A stretch of 64,000 nt of DNA from Thalassia testudinum (lineage: Eukaryota; Streptophyta; Magnoliopsida; Alismatales; Hydrocharitaceae). The notes under the pieces are model-generated. The model did not search any database and was not told where the DNA came from. It saw only the letters and a program-made list of their open reading frames with translations. The position numbers were made by a program, and so were the translations under genes. The stretch covers positions 97,247,501 to 97,311,500 of the forward strand of contig JAZHRO010000014.1 in assembly GCA_037157565.1 (NCBI GenBank), read 5' to 3'. Below are positions 10,872 through 22,558 of the stretch, in pieces; the stretch's first letter is position 1; the number at the start of each line of letters is the position of its first letter.

Positions 10872-11105
10872 TAAGCTTCATGTTTATGTACATGTTTATT
10901 TCTCTACTGTTGTGGTGGTGTATATTGTAGTATTTCTTTTCTTTATTGCTGTATTTTGTTACTGCTAGTTATATACATGGTGAATGTGGTTTAATTTACG
11001 GCTCTTTTGGTTACTTTCTCGTTGGACGACTGGGTCTTGGGATCAGTTGAGTCGGTCTGATTCTCGTATCTCGTAGGGATTCGAGAACCGGGTCATTACA
11101 TATAC

Positions 11106-11358
11106 TTAGATTTACATTAAGTTTAAGTTACTTATCTTATTAATTAAGAGAATAATTAATAGGATTTCGAGTCCAATTATTAACTATATTGTGAATAATG
11201 TTATTTAAATGATAAAATGTCATTTTAACTTATTTTAAGGTCCTTGACTAAATATCCCTTATTCTATAATTAACCCTTATATGTTCATTACCTTAGCTAA
11301 TTAACTAGGAAGACTAGTTAATTAGGGGTAATTAGAGATCATGATGAGTGTCTCATCG
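11106..11358 (-). mobile_element. 3' LTR of element 1, remainder
   Basis: It continues the left LTR after the solo-LTR insertion and matches 20738-20989. In sense orientation the LTR begins here as CGATGAGACACTCATCATGA, with the first T changed to C. Confidence 0.88.
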
Positions 11359-11370
11359 TACCCCCAAGCC
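11359..11370 (-). other. polypurine tract of element 1
   Basis: Minus-strand GGCTTGGGGGTA abuts the LTR start. Same position and form as in elements 2, 3 and 4. Confidence 0.8.
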
Positions 11371-13999
11371 AAAGTTTTGCTAGTCCCTAGCAAAATTAAC
11401 TAAGACTATGATGATTTAAAGCACTTGGGTTTAAATTATTACAACTAGTAACTATGTAGAGGAAAGCTTTGGTCAGAAATTTTTAAGTTTAATATAAATG
11501 ATTAATCTATAGAGCATATGTGAAAATTTTCTTATTTGGACTGATACTTATAACATTTTCAAAATACACTTAAAATAATTTGTAAACAAGAATTTTAATT
11601 TGAATTAGAGTTCTTCAAAAATCTCTTAATCTTTGTAACTATTCTTCACTCAAATTAGAATACAAAGTGTTTTAAGAAAAACAAAACCTAAGGATTGAGA
11701 ATTAAATTTTAACTCAGAAACTCAAATAGATTTAAGTTAATCCCTTGTTTATGATATTTGACTTTTATCAATATAAGTTTAAGAAAATTAACCAGATACT
11801 CATTATTAATCAAACTTAGAGTAGTAAAACCCTAATTTACTAGCCTACAACACTAAAGATTAACTTCTAGACCTAGGATTCTGTCAATTCTTCTCCTTTA
11901 GGTCTCAACTTAAAATCTTCAAAACCCAATTTCTTAGGCTTCACTGCCCAATACCAGGGTTCAGTAGCTATGATTTTAAAACATCTATGCTTAGTGAAGA
12001 GAATTGTGCTAAAGACATCCAAAGTTGCAAAAATCCAGATCTTAAGACATCACTTTCCAATCCCAATTATTCCAATTCAAGCCTTTGGCTTGGCCTTCAT
12101 AGGTTTGGTTACTTTCTCCTCACCAGTTTTCTATCCCGAGGTCAACACTTTTTGAGTATATCTCCCCGATGGATCACTGGGTCTCTTATTCCTAATTTTT
12201 TTTTCTCCATATATTTTTCTCTTTTTCTATAAGTTAGAACACCCATTTGTAGCGAGGTGTTCTTTTTATTTGATGGAAGGAAGGGTAGCATCCATTTGTA
12301 ACGAGATGCTTTTATTTATTATGGAAAAATTGCATAAGTACCCATTTTTAACAAGGCACTTAACTGCAAGGTGTTTTATTTACTTTTCTTTTTCTTTTTT
12401 CTTTTCCCCCCTTCTCATTTTTCTTACTACCATTATTCTCCAAAGCCTTTTTCTAGGTGAGTGGCACATCCTTCACCCTTTCAAGAACCGCCCTACAGAA
12501 ATCCTTGGACTAAAGAGGATTCAAAATTGATCTCTTAACCTCTGTGTATTCGCGGTCTCAGATGTCAACAAGACAATTCTATGTGAGTGAATTTAGATGT
12601 TTAGGTTACTTAGCTCTCAAACAAGAGTTTGGACAACAAAGCCCTTTACTCTTAGGTTCTTCAAATTCTTAGTTTCCTCCTATAGGATCCATCAAGACAA
12701 AATTTACCAAGTCTAGTTATTTATCTCTAGCTTGCAAGTTTTGTAAACTAAAATTCTACCAACTCTCTATTTAATTAACTCTGAATATCTGGCTTTTTAC
12801 TTAACTTTATGATAAAATCAAATTTTCAAAAAGCAAAAGGATTACTTAATCTAATTGATTAAAAAGTTATAATTCAATTCCAAAACTTAAGTTTAAAATC
12901 TTAACACACTTAGTTTCTTAATTCAAGTAAGAATGTAAAAACAAATCTTTAAAAGATTTAAAAGATTCCTAAATTCAAATAAAATCTTGTTTTAAAAATT
13001 TAAACACAAAAGTGTGTTTTTACAAAATGTTTAAGTAAAAATCTAATTAAGAATTGAATGCTCTTAAATACTCGTAAAATATTCTATATACATTTTAAAC
13101 TTCTAACCTAAAAGAAAATCAAGCTCTTAATTACAATATATATATATTCTTCTTCTTTTCTTTATTAAAAATGAATATTCCCCTCTTATTATTTTTTTTT
13201 GAATTTTCTTTTCAAATTTTTATATTTATATATTTTTATTTTTATGTATATAGATTTTTTCGATTTTTATGATTTTTTCAAAAAATTTTTTTAAATTTTT
13301 ATGAAATTTTTATCATTTTTATCATTTTTATATTTTTTAAAATTTCATGGATATTTAATTTTTATGTGTTTTTTATTTTTTAAACTACACTTAAAGTGAA
13401 AATTTCACTTCAACACCCCCTCAAGCCAAAATTTTACAATGTTCTCATTGTAAGAAGGGTGAAAAATATTACACTTCATTTAGTATAGGGTGATGGAAGG
13501 AGTCGAATAGAGGAGATTAAAAATCTCTGTGCAGACGATTTCAACTCTGACCAAAAGTCAGAGTGGTCAGTCGGACTAAATGAAGGTAATCAATATGATA
13601 TATGAAGTGAAATTTTTAAAGTATGTGTATAAGAAAATCAAAAGGATGAAAACAGGAAAAAGATATGTACAAGTGCTAAGTTTTACGCCTTCAGCTAGGC
13701 ATACCTTAGTAAAGAACTCCTAAAAAGAATAGGTATACGGTAAAAATAGAGGAGTTATGAAAGAATTGATCCAAAAAATTAGAAAACAGATTTAATCACC
13801 CAATCAAAACTCGTCCAAAAATTGCCTAGAATAGATCTCGCAGATTCTAGAATCAGATTCTCGTGAAAAATCTCAGAAAGATCAAAGTGAATCTTAGGTG
13901 AAAAATAGATCTGATTTAGGTTGAGATGTAAAACATTTAAGATTGAGGCAATTTAAGAAATGTTTCCACCAAGTTTGGAAGATCAGCATAATCAGTTTT
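11371..13999 (-). other. 3' non-coding region of element 1
   Basis: 2.6 kb without a credible frame. It holds three imperfect copies of 'ccatttgtaacgag' followed by T-rich runs (12238-12385), an extremely A/T-rich block (13130-13400), a hairpin (13544-13564) and the conserved 'gccttcagctaggc' post-coding motif (about 13690). In autonomous relatives pol would precede this region. Here gag is joined to it directly. Confidence 0.75.
13544..13564 (-). other. post-coding hairpin, element 1
   Basis: ACTCTGAC pairs with GTCAGAGT (8 bp) around CAAAA, next to the conserved word gcagacgatttc. It is the counterpart of hairpins at 23396, 31031, 36430 and 55787, with a different stem sequence. Confidence 0.65.
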
Positions 14000-14019
14000 G
14001 ATTCTCAATATTAGGTGGG

Positions 14020-15917
14020 TCATTTTGATACAAAATAGGTTCTGATGCGGGTTTGGTGGGTTATTTTCAGGTAATACAGAGGACGGGTTATGATTAGAAT
14101 CAAAGGCCTGATTAATGAAATGGACTTGGCCTTGATTTTGCCTAGGATTTGGCAGATTCCTAAGATTCTAAATTGGCTGAGATGGAAGAGTACCTGGCTG
14201 ACGAGATTCAGCCAAAAGCATGATTTGATTTTGTAAATCAGCCAACTGTACCTTACATTACCTATGGATCTCAGTGAGAGCTTCAGCATTTTGTCGCTGA
14301 CTCTCTAACATAGCTCTTAAAATCTGGTCTAGCTGTGTATCTCTATTTGGCCTAGAGTAATTCTGCATACTGATTGGGCTAGGCCTTAAATTTGATTGCT
14401 GAGGAGGCAAAGGAGGTGGGTTAAAATTGGTCTGATTTGGATAATTTGGTCTTTGATTTTGATTTGGATCAGCCCAAGAAAAATTTGGGTGGCTTCTCCA
14501 TCCAGGATTATACGTATTTGAATATAGATTTGGTCTTGGAATATTTTCCTGGATGGCATGTAATCCTAAAAGATATGGCGTGTTTTCTGCAACATTTAAG
14601 GGTAGGGAAAAGGGTGGGTAAGATTGTGGGAAAAGGGTCCCTCCTTCGGTTGGTGAAGGAGTAGATAGAAAACCCAAGGAAGATGGATCTCTAGAATCCA
14701 GATTATTCACAAATTCCCTCCCCGTGGAAATTTTTGAAACAGGTAAATATGCGGGATTCGTAGCAAGTAGAGGCATAAGAGTCTTCATTGTGTTTCTAAC
14801 CTCGTCGAGATGCTTTGCTACGATATCTACTTTGTCCAGTTTTTCTACAATAATCTCTAAATCCTTTGAACTGGACGGATTACCGATCTCGTGAATGCCC
14901 TTATGCGAATTTTGGTGATTCGTATTCGCACCCCGCAAAAATTGTGACATTGATGCATTATTGATCGAGTTTTCCGCCATCCCTTCAAATAATTCTGAAG
15001 CGGATTTTGAGTCGCGATTTAGAAAATTCCCTCCACAAGAGGCATTAACTAGATTGCGAATGCCCTCTTGTAAACAATAATAAAAGATATGCATGAGTTG
15101 CCATCGAGGGATGCCATGATGTGGGCATTTCCTTTGTAATTCATGAAAACATTCCCACGCTTCATGAATTGGTTCTCCTTGATTTTGATTGAAAGTAGTA
15201 ATAGCTCGCCTTAAAGCCATGGTTCAACCAATAGGAAAGAATTTCTTCAAAAATGTGAATTCGAGTTCAGCCCAAGTTGAGATTGGTCTTGCTATAGTTC
15301 TATACCAATATTCTTCTTTATTTTTAAGGCTAAAAGAGAACATTTTCATTAGTAGGATTTCCCTAATTTTGATTTTTAGGATCAAAAGTTTGGGATAAAT
15401 TTTTAAGATCTTCAATATGTTGAAATGGATCCTCGGATGCAAATCCATGAAAGTGGGGGATTAAACCTATAATGTTTGGCTTTAATTCTGTATCATTTTC
15501 CCCAATAGGTATCCTAACATTAGGGTCTACTTGTGCATTATATGGGTTATAATAATCTCTAAGTAAAGGCCTTGGATGATTGATCGTTAAATCAGGGTTT
15601 TCAAAACTCGCCTCAGGTCGAGGTGAAGAACGAGTTTGAAGAGTTTGTAGATTATTTAAGGCTACTGTTAAAAGATTGATTTGTCTTGTTTTCTCTAGCA
15701 TCCTAAGGTTTTGGTTCATGAGCACCTCATGAACATCAAAAGGCTGCATCTCCCCCTGACCAGAAGAAGAAGGGATATCGGAATTAAGATTCTGCATTGG
15801 ATCCATAGAAGTTGATGGATCAGACGGGAAAACCATTGGTTGCTTATCTGCAACCAGCTTAGAATCACCTATCAACGATGGTGCAAGAGGCAGATGCAAG
15901 GATCGCCTCCCATCCAT
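14020..15917 (-). pseudogene. broken gag of element 1
   Basis: Gag is the structural protein that packages element RNA. Reading leftwards: a probable start at 15917 (MDGRRS), an N-terminal part with 'ELKPNIIGLIPHFHGFASED' (frame to 15363), a frameshift into 15448-15224 ('KKFFPIG'), a stop, then a 320-codon frame (15220-14258). The last frame has the core 'HEAWECFHELQRKCPHHGIP' and the basic, Asn/Pro-rich tail with 'YNPGWRSHPNFSW' that is typical of Athila-like Gag. A stop after EALTEIHR is followed by more coding-like sequence to 14020. At least one frameshift and two stops break it. No CCHC zinc knuckle is seen. This is the only protein the element has. Confidence 0.85.
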
Positions 15918-16875
15918 AAATGAAAAATAATGTGCAAAGGCACACGCACACCACCGATATGAAAACAATGGCACAAAAAACCCGCAAAATAGCACAAAAG
16001 ACGTGGGTTTTGCTCTTCTTTCAAAGGAAAGAAGAAATTTCTAAAGTACGCAAAGTAATTTGATGCAAACAAATAGAGTAATAGTATCAAAATACGCGTC
16101 CTAATTCATGTCTATGTAGGTGCGTACCTTAAAGCTTAAAGGTCTAAGGTGTAGGATCGAGATCGCTCACTACTGGCTCCCCGGGGCTCTAATAGTGAGA
16201 TAGACTTGTTGATCTTCGGCCAAAGCCCTAAGAGGTGCAAAGAGGAGAGATAGAAAAATAGACTCGTGTGACTCTAGTGATCACGTTGTGTACGCGATAG
16301 CATGCAACAAACAATATCGATATAAAAACCCACATGCATTCTGCAAACAGATTTAAGTCACCAATTTTACTTCCTCTTTTTAGTTAGTCTTTTTAAGAAA
16401 TATATCAATTAAACTGCAATGGCAGCTCTTTATATCTTTTCAAACAAAAATGTGTTCTTTTTAATTCTCAAAGGATAGGGATCTACGTGGGATTTCTCAT
16501 GTTTTCCCGCTGATTCGAGAAAAACAATTCTAAAAATTCCTGAGTCAGATCGCAAAAATACTAGTAGGAAATGCACTCCTAAGAGCGTATGCCTATGTAT
16601 ATGTTGCTGCTAGTCGAAAAAGATGTATTTTTGTATTTTTTTTTAAATGCAACAAAACAAAAGATTAAGAAATACTTACAAAAACAAAAACAGCAAAACT
16701 AATTCCCGCCTTCTCCTGAGATTACCTGCAGAGGTAAACCTGGAAAGAAGATAGAAAAAAAAACAAAACAAAACACACTAATTAGAACAAAAGTTAGTGG
16801 AAACAAAAATATTTGCAAAATACCTCCTAATTAAAAAATTAATCCGTTTAAATTTTAGTGAATCAAAATATTACC
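15918..16875 (-). other. 5' leader of element 1
   Basis: About 960 bp of A/T-rich, non-coding leader between the primer-binding sites and gag. I see no conserved frame. Confidence 0.65.
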
Positions 16876-16893
16876 TCCCCGGCAACGGCGCCA
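16876..16893 (-). other. second, internal tRNA-Asp primer-binding site copy
   Basis: The minus strand reads TGGCGCCGTTGCCGGGGA, a perfect complement to the 3' end of plant tRNA-Asp as I know it. It is part of an 87-bp offset duplication: 'tcaaaatattacctccccgg' at 16863 recurs at 16950. It is better matched than the copy actually next to the LTR. Confidence 0.8.
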
Positions 16894-16960
16894 TTAAAAT
16901 GGTTGTTCGGTGAAGTAATGCCAAGGAGTATTTTGATGAGTGGAGTGAGTCAAAATATTA

Positions 16961-16980
16961 CCTCCCCGGCAATGGCGCCA
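16961..16980 (-). other. primer-binding site of element 1
   Basis: Minus-strand TGGCGCCATTGCCGGGGAGG, six bases from the 5' LTR, complementary to tRNA-Asp with one mismatch (A for G). It fixes both the element's orientation and the LTR edge. Confidence 0.85.
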
Positions 16981-16986
16981 TTAAAA

Positions 16987-19900
16987 TGATCGTGTGTTTC
17001 ACTCAACTCAGTAATTAAGTTAATTTCACTTAATTAAGAGTAGAAGAAATCACTTAGGTTAACTTGAAGTTGTGTCGGTTGTGTAGTACAGGGTCAAATT
17101 AACCAACATTTTAGAAATTTTTACTGGTTGAGTCCAGGTCGTTCACTGGGAGGTATAATAATTTTCTCCAAATTCACCAATTCTCTTTTATTTCTCTATA
17201 AGTTTAGGAGGTATAACTAAGTTGATTTTTAAAACATGAATTTTGTCAAAATATTTAAACTATAAAGAATATACAAAATTCCATATGCAAAACATATTTA
17301 CTCAAAATGTTGAACTTTATTAACAAGTAAACATGCTAGTTTTCCAATTCAATTTCATTCCAAAGAAATTAAGGCAATTAAAATTTATTCTATTAAAACA
17401 TGCCTTTTTACAGTTAAGAACAAAAATATAATGATGCAACAAAAATTCATTTATTTTCCAAAGTATTGATGCCTTTTTATTTTCTTCAGCCTCTTATCTT
17501 CTTCTTTCGAGCTCTCTTTCTTACCTTTCTTTTGTTGTTCCTGTCTCTTATCCTTTTGCCTTAGCCGTCTCCTGCCTTCTCTTCCCTTAGTTTTCTCCTT
17601 TGTTCCTTAGTTTCTTTTCCTTCCTTAGTGCATGTGCTTCTTTCCTTAGCTTTCAGCTTCAACACTTAGCTTAACAACCATCGGCTTCACTTTTCCTTAA
17701 GTCCTTTCGTTGAACCAGGTTTTTTTACTTTTTTAACCAAAAGTTATTTTATTTGCATCGAGGTCCTTTCGAGGATACACAGCACCCTAAGACCAGGGTG
17801 GGACCAGACCCTACTCAGTCCTCGCCTAATCTCAATTAGGTTTGCTTTGAGCTTATTTCTTATCGGTTCACAGTCTTGAGCCAATTCAGCTCAACCCGGC
17901 CTCCCAGGCCTCTCTCTCCCTCCTAGGGCACACATTCGCTCATGCCCCCAAGGGCGCACACCCGCAGGCACAAAGGCCGCACATACACGCACATGCTCAT
18001 GTTCAGATCGAATCGGTAGTCGGTGCGCCAAGCGCTGACACTGCATAGCCAGAGTAACAAATTATTTTTATCCCCAGGCGTGCGCTCGTGAACAAGTGAT
18101 GTGGGACTATCCTACCCCTTCCAGACCCAAATTCAAATGATCATAACTTTCTACCTAGAGCTCCAAATCGAGTGATTTCAAGTTTGTTAGAAAGCTCTAA
18201 GGTTGGTCAACACAATTGCAGGGTCAATTTAAGGTTTTGAAGATGTTTTCATTTTCAATTTAAAGGATGAAATCAGGGTTCCGATGGGTTAATTATACCT
18301 GGAAAGTGAAATTATATCTTCAGAGTCCTCAGATGGACTTCTCTCTTTTATTTTAAGGTCTGTACATGTTATATAAGCGATTCCGCATATGTTAGAATAG
18401 GTTTTAAGTTCTTAAGACCTTCAGAACTAGCAGAGAAGCTCTTCACTTATCTGAAAGCTTCAGAGTTTATATTTCAGACTTCAATATGTGCAACAAACAG
18501 TTAAAAGTGTTTCTAATTGATTTAGATTAATTCTAAGGGTTATAACAAATTAATCTGGTTAGGATTCAAATTCAAATTTCATCAAAATGCTTCTGCTGTT
18601 GGTTTGGGTTTGAAAGTAACCCAAATTGACAGGAACTAAATTCTCACTAAATAAATCATCTAAGTTCACTTTAACCACTTTCAAATCATTCAACAAATTC
18701 TCAAAAACAATTTACACTCAATACCTCAATTCGAGCTCACAACTCCATTATCAGACTCATCTTTGACTGTGGAAGCACAAAAATTGATTTTCTGTTCAAA
18801 GCTTCCTCCCAAGAAATTAAAACCTTAATTAAAGTCTCCTCAACATCAGAAATTTATTCAGATCTTCAGATTTGTGTTCTGACCTTGATTCCTAGGGTTT
18901 CAGGCTCGCTGCTTGAACTTGAAAATATGTTTGTTCGACAGAATTGATGGAAGGTTGTTACAGTGTTTTAATGGTTTAAATAGCTTCAGTGCATTACATT
19001 GAAGCTTCTGAGTTCCTTAAATGCTTCTCAGATCTTTCCTAACAGACTTCTCCAACTCCACCGGAGTTGGGGAAGATGAAGTTCATTCTTCAGCTCCAGT
19101 GGCTAGATCCTCAAATAAACATTCTTAAAATAATCAGTGATCCATTTTTTATCATTCTGGAGCTTCTCAACAAGTTCTAGAGGCTGAAACACAATTTTGG
19201 TTCGCCGGAGCTCGTCAGAGCTCCGATGATTCCAGAAAATGTAAAATTGTGTACAGATTGATAAAACTAACCATTTTTGATTTAGAAAAGATCCTGAGGT
19301 TACAAGGAACCTCAGAATCACATTTAATTCTTCATTTGTCCATTAAAATTAAGATTTGACAATGAATTCGTTTTCTTAAAATGTCTGAGTGGTTAAAGCT
19401 CAAGACTTGTTTAACCACTTGATTGAGAGGTTAAAACAAGTCAACAAGTGTTTATATTCATAAATATATATTTAATTTATAGATTTGAATTGCTCCTGAG
19501 CCACTATGGACTACGAGCTTAGGAACTAAATTAAATTTGGGCGTTTAATTTATAGATGATAATAATATGTATTATAGTGTCGATTAGGGTTCATAAGTGG
19601 TGATAGATGATGAAAGAACCCAGTGGAGGTGAAATTAACTTGATTACTATCACCATGGACAGTGTCAGCAGTTGGTGAAGGTGAAATTTGAATTAGGCGA
19701 TTAGGTGATTGATTAAGCGATTAAATGATTTCAAAATGGTCATGGAAGATAAAGGAAGGTGTACAGTGATTAAAAAGACAAGATTGAAGCTCTGGCGAGC
19801 TCAAGGAACTCGCTAGAGTCGGAGAAGATGAAGCTAAATTCTAAAATTACTCTAATCTAGCTAGCTAAACTATCTAACTAAGCTAGCCTACTACTCCTAA

Positions 19901-20989
19901 TCTACTGTTACCTGGATGAAGGGGTCAATAGGGTTCCGCCGAAGGTTCATAGTGGACGAAGAAATCAGAGGGTGGAAGAAAGATCTCCAGCAGGCGGATT
20001 TGAGGTGGAGCAGAGGATTCCTTGTGTCGGCGCCTGTGTTAGAGATGCGAAAGACCACGGCAGATCTCCTCAGCTGATCAAGATGAATGGAGGAAGTCGG
20101 AAAATGGAATGGGAAGTCATCGGAGTTTTGGACGAATAGCCTATCGAAGTCAGCTACAGTGTTAGAAGATGGAAGGGAGCCAACTTGAATAAAATCAGAG
20201 TTGTAAGGGGGTATTTATAGCAGTTTGCAACGAAGAGAGTGGCGTGGTCTGGCCGAAGAAGGAGCTTGAGGAGCTTAACCTCCGTCGTCGTCTCCGACGA
20301 CGGTGAGGTTATCTCCCACTGAAAAATAGGATTCCCGGTTAATCCAGACCGGTGGATGAAGTGGATGTGGTGAGCGCAAGCTGCAAGAGCTTGGACAAAG
20401 AAGGATGATGTCGGCAGGGCAGTAATCACGCGGTGGGGTGACTCTTTACCGCCAGCCATTCATTCAGCTGAAGAAGAAGAAGAAGAAGACAAAGAGCGAC
20501 TTAAAAGTAATAAAACTTAAGGACCTGTGTGAGAAATAAGGACCCGACTGTAATGAATTTTAAAGACTAAAATGTAAGCCCAGGTTTTGAAGGTTTATTT
20601 TAATTTAGATCATTTTCAACTTTTTATATATGTTAGTAAATAAGGTAAATATTATGTTTTCACCTTGAATTTACATTTTTGACCTTTTTAGATTAATTTA
20701 TTAGATTAAGTAAAATCACTTAAGTTATTATATACTTTGGTTTACATTAAGTTTAAGTTACTTATCTTATTAATTAAGAGAATGATTAATAGGATTTCGA
20801 GTCCAATTATTAACTATATTATGAATAATGATAATTGAATTATAAAATGTCATTTTTAACTTCTTTAAAGGTCCTTGACTAAATATCCCTTATTCTATAA
20901 TTAACCCTTATATGTTCATAACCTTAGCTAATTAACTAGGAAGACTAGTTAATTAGGGATAATTAGAGATCATGATGGGTGTCTCATCA
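16987..20989 (-). mobile_element. 5' LTR of element 1 (4,003 bp)
   Basis: Uninterrupted sister of 4606-11358, TG...CA, ending TGATGGGTGTCTCATCA on the plus strand. It has a TATA box at 20211-20220 and a CT-rich tract at 17480-17690. No credible gene: the short frames at 19103-19321 and 20154-20459 are not maintained in the other LTR. Confidence 0.9.
20211..20220 (-). promoter_or_regulatory. TATA box of element 1 right LTR
   Basis: Minus-strand CTATAAATAC, a good plant TATA match, 770 bp into the LTR. Confidence 0.6.
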
Positions 20990-20994
20990 TTCCC
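20990..20994. repeat. right target duplication of element 1
   Basis: TTCCC, partner of 4601-4605. Confidence 0.9.
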
Positions 20995-21036
20995 CGGCCA
21001 AGTCGAGCTTGCTTCCTTCGGCCGGACCTGGTGCTT

Positions 21037-21044
21037 CTTATAAA
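21037..21044 (-). promoter_or_regulatory. TATA box of element 2 left LTR
   Basis: Minus-strand CTTTATAA, matching 28643-28650. The inverted repeat lies about 70-110 bp upstream in sense direction. Confidence 0.5.
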
Positions 21045-21114
21045 GGCATGGGTTGAGGGTCAGGCACATGGTGGCGTCCAAAAACCCTCGCTGGAGGCAT
21101 GGTCGAAAGTGATA

Positions 21115-21150
21115 CCCATACCTCTCGAGCATTCGCACGGGAGGTATGGG
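21115..21150. promoter_or_regulatory. promoter-proximal inverted repeat, element 2 left LTR
   Basis: CCCATACCTCTCG (21115-21127) pairs with CGGGAGGTATGGG (21138-21150), with one mismatch. Homologous to 521-557 but with different arm sequence. Confidence 0.65.
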
Positions 21151-22417
21151 GCGATTCAGGGCATCGGGAGCTGCTCTGGTGGTAGGGGGTTTCACAGAGG
21201 ACCCCCCTTTCAAATCTGGGAGCAGCTACCTGGGGAAGTGAGGAGAATCCTCCTCGAAACCTCACTGGAGGTATGGGTTTCTGTTGCAATGGTAGAGGGA
21301 CAAGAATGCAGAAAGTGATGAGAAAGTTGAGGGTGTTTTCATAAGGATTTTCAAAAGTTAGGAGCTAAAATGTAATTGGGTGGACCATTTTGCAAAGTAG
21401 GTCAAGATGACCTTCCCTTTGCTACAAATTTTGGTACAAACCTAACTTGGACCTAAGGAATCCAATGGTGAAGTTGGATTTTAGGTTTGACCACGTTTGA
21501 TTGGACATTTTGCATAAAAACTCAAATTAGGTTAAATATTAGGCTTGAACCCCAATCTAGGTCAAAACAAGTTCCAAAGGCCAAATTGAAGGTTCTAAGC
21601 CATAGGAGGTATTTTTCCATGAATTTTAGAGGGTTTAGTTGATTTTTATCTTGCCTAGAACCTTGTGAATTTAAGTAGATTTATTTTAGGATTACAGGAT
21701 AGCATTTAATTCTTAAATTTCACAATAACCCTTTTCTGACTGAACCATCCCACTTTTTCTCTTATTAAGCTCAATTGACCTATGTCTAGACCATGAGAAA
21801 TCCCATTGATGCACTATAATGGTAAAATTGCAGTTTTACTTTTTGTTTCATGTATTCTTTTTAGATCAGTAATCTCTTGAGTTAGGACTTCCTTTAGGTT
21901 ATGTAGGAGCTTTTGTTTACTTTGACACTTCAAAATAAGCTAGTTAGGGCTCATGATGAGGTTCTCATCATACCCCCATGCTTAGCTTTCGCTAGTCCCT
22001 TAGCAAAAATTTAAGGTTTTAACTTCTGTTCTAGACCATGAATTTCTTTCACAAGTTATGATAAGTGCTTTTTCTTCTGTGATTAGGTCAGAATGCCAAT
22101 AGTAGGCCTAAAGGTACTCTAGTACCAACCAAGATCTAGACCTGACCAACCTTAGCCTTAGTCTTCCAAGAAGGATTATAAGGCCCACAGGAACTACCCT
22201 AAGGTTCATTGGACTCCGTGGTTAAAGCACCGGTGCGTAAAACATAATTTAACCTTGGTTCAGTTTGCAGTGAGTTTTTGTAAGAGAGAGACAGAGCATT
22301 TATTTGTTTGGAGAGTTCTCTCACTCTTTTATTTTTAATTCTAGCTTCTGATTGCCTTCTCAACATAATTTGTATTGGATTCCTCGTCCCCATCATCAAT
22401 CCTCAAAGGTCCCTGGC

Positions 22418-22558
22418 AATTGATGCTTCGTGATAGCACCGCCCATGGTAACCCTCAGAACCCTAGCTTTCGAGATTTTGAGATAATCTTGCCCATGGCA
22501 TTCCGTGGCCAAATCCAGACCCTAGGCAATCGACATTTCGTGATAATACCACCCATGG
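22418..22558 (-). repeat. three imperfect repeats ending CCATGG
   Basis: Units of about 30 bp ('ttcgtgata..acc.cccatgg') end at 22447, 22498 and 22558. The same triple is kept, with changes, at about 54755-54900 in element 4. Confidence 0.6.

Larger units (their letters stand above)
8383..11100 (-). mobile_element. 2.7-kb solo LTR, probably Tekay/Del chromovirus type
   Basis: The insert begins TGTTACTACC and ends GGGTCATTACA, with TATAC duplicated on both sides and no internal coding domain, so it is a solo LTR left by LTR-LTR recombination. Read on the minus strand it starts TGTAATGACCCGGTTCTCGA, which resembles LTR starts of plant Tekay/Del elements as I remember them. A minus-strand TATA word (CTATATAAAG, 10862-10871) supports that orientation. 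Inside are a cluster of CAGACGTCTG-like palindromes (8900-9305), a 52-bp tandem repeat (9598-9750) and a GC-rich stretch (8600-8860). None of the short frames looks real. Confidence 0.8.
4606..20989 (-). mobile_element. element 1: gag-only (TR-GAG-like) retrotransposon with 4-kb LTRs
   Basis: Two LTRs of about 4.0 kb flank 5.6 kb of internal DNA, with duplication TTCCC. The internal part on the minus strand has a doubled tRNA-Asp primer-binding site, a long leader, a broken gag, then a non-coding 3' region and polypurine tract. No protease, RT, RNase H or integrase remnant is visible. The LTRs differ at 7 positions plus one 2-bp indel in the first 165 bp by eye (about 4%), which makes it younger than element 2, whose LTR it interrupts. 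It would depend on enzymes from autonomous relatives. Confidence 0.88.
20995..21970 (-). mobile_element. 3' LTR of element 2, second part
   Basis: It continues the LTR cut at 4605 and matches 28596-29575. It contains the promoter-proximal inverted repeat (21115-21150) and a TATA word (21037-21044). It ends, which is the sense start, with TGATGAGGTTCTCATCA. Confidence 0.88.
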
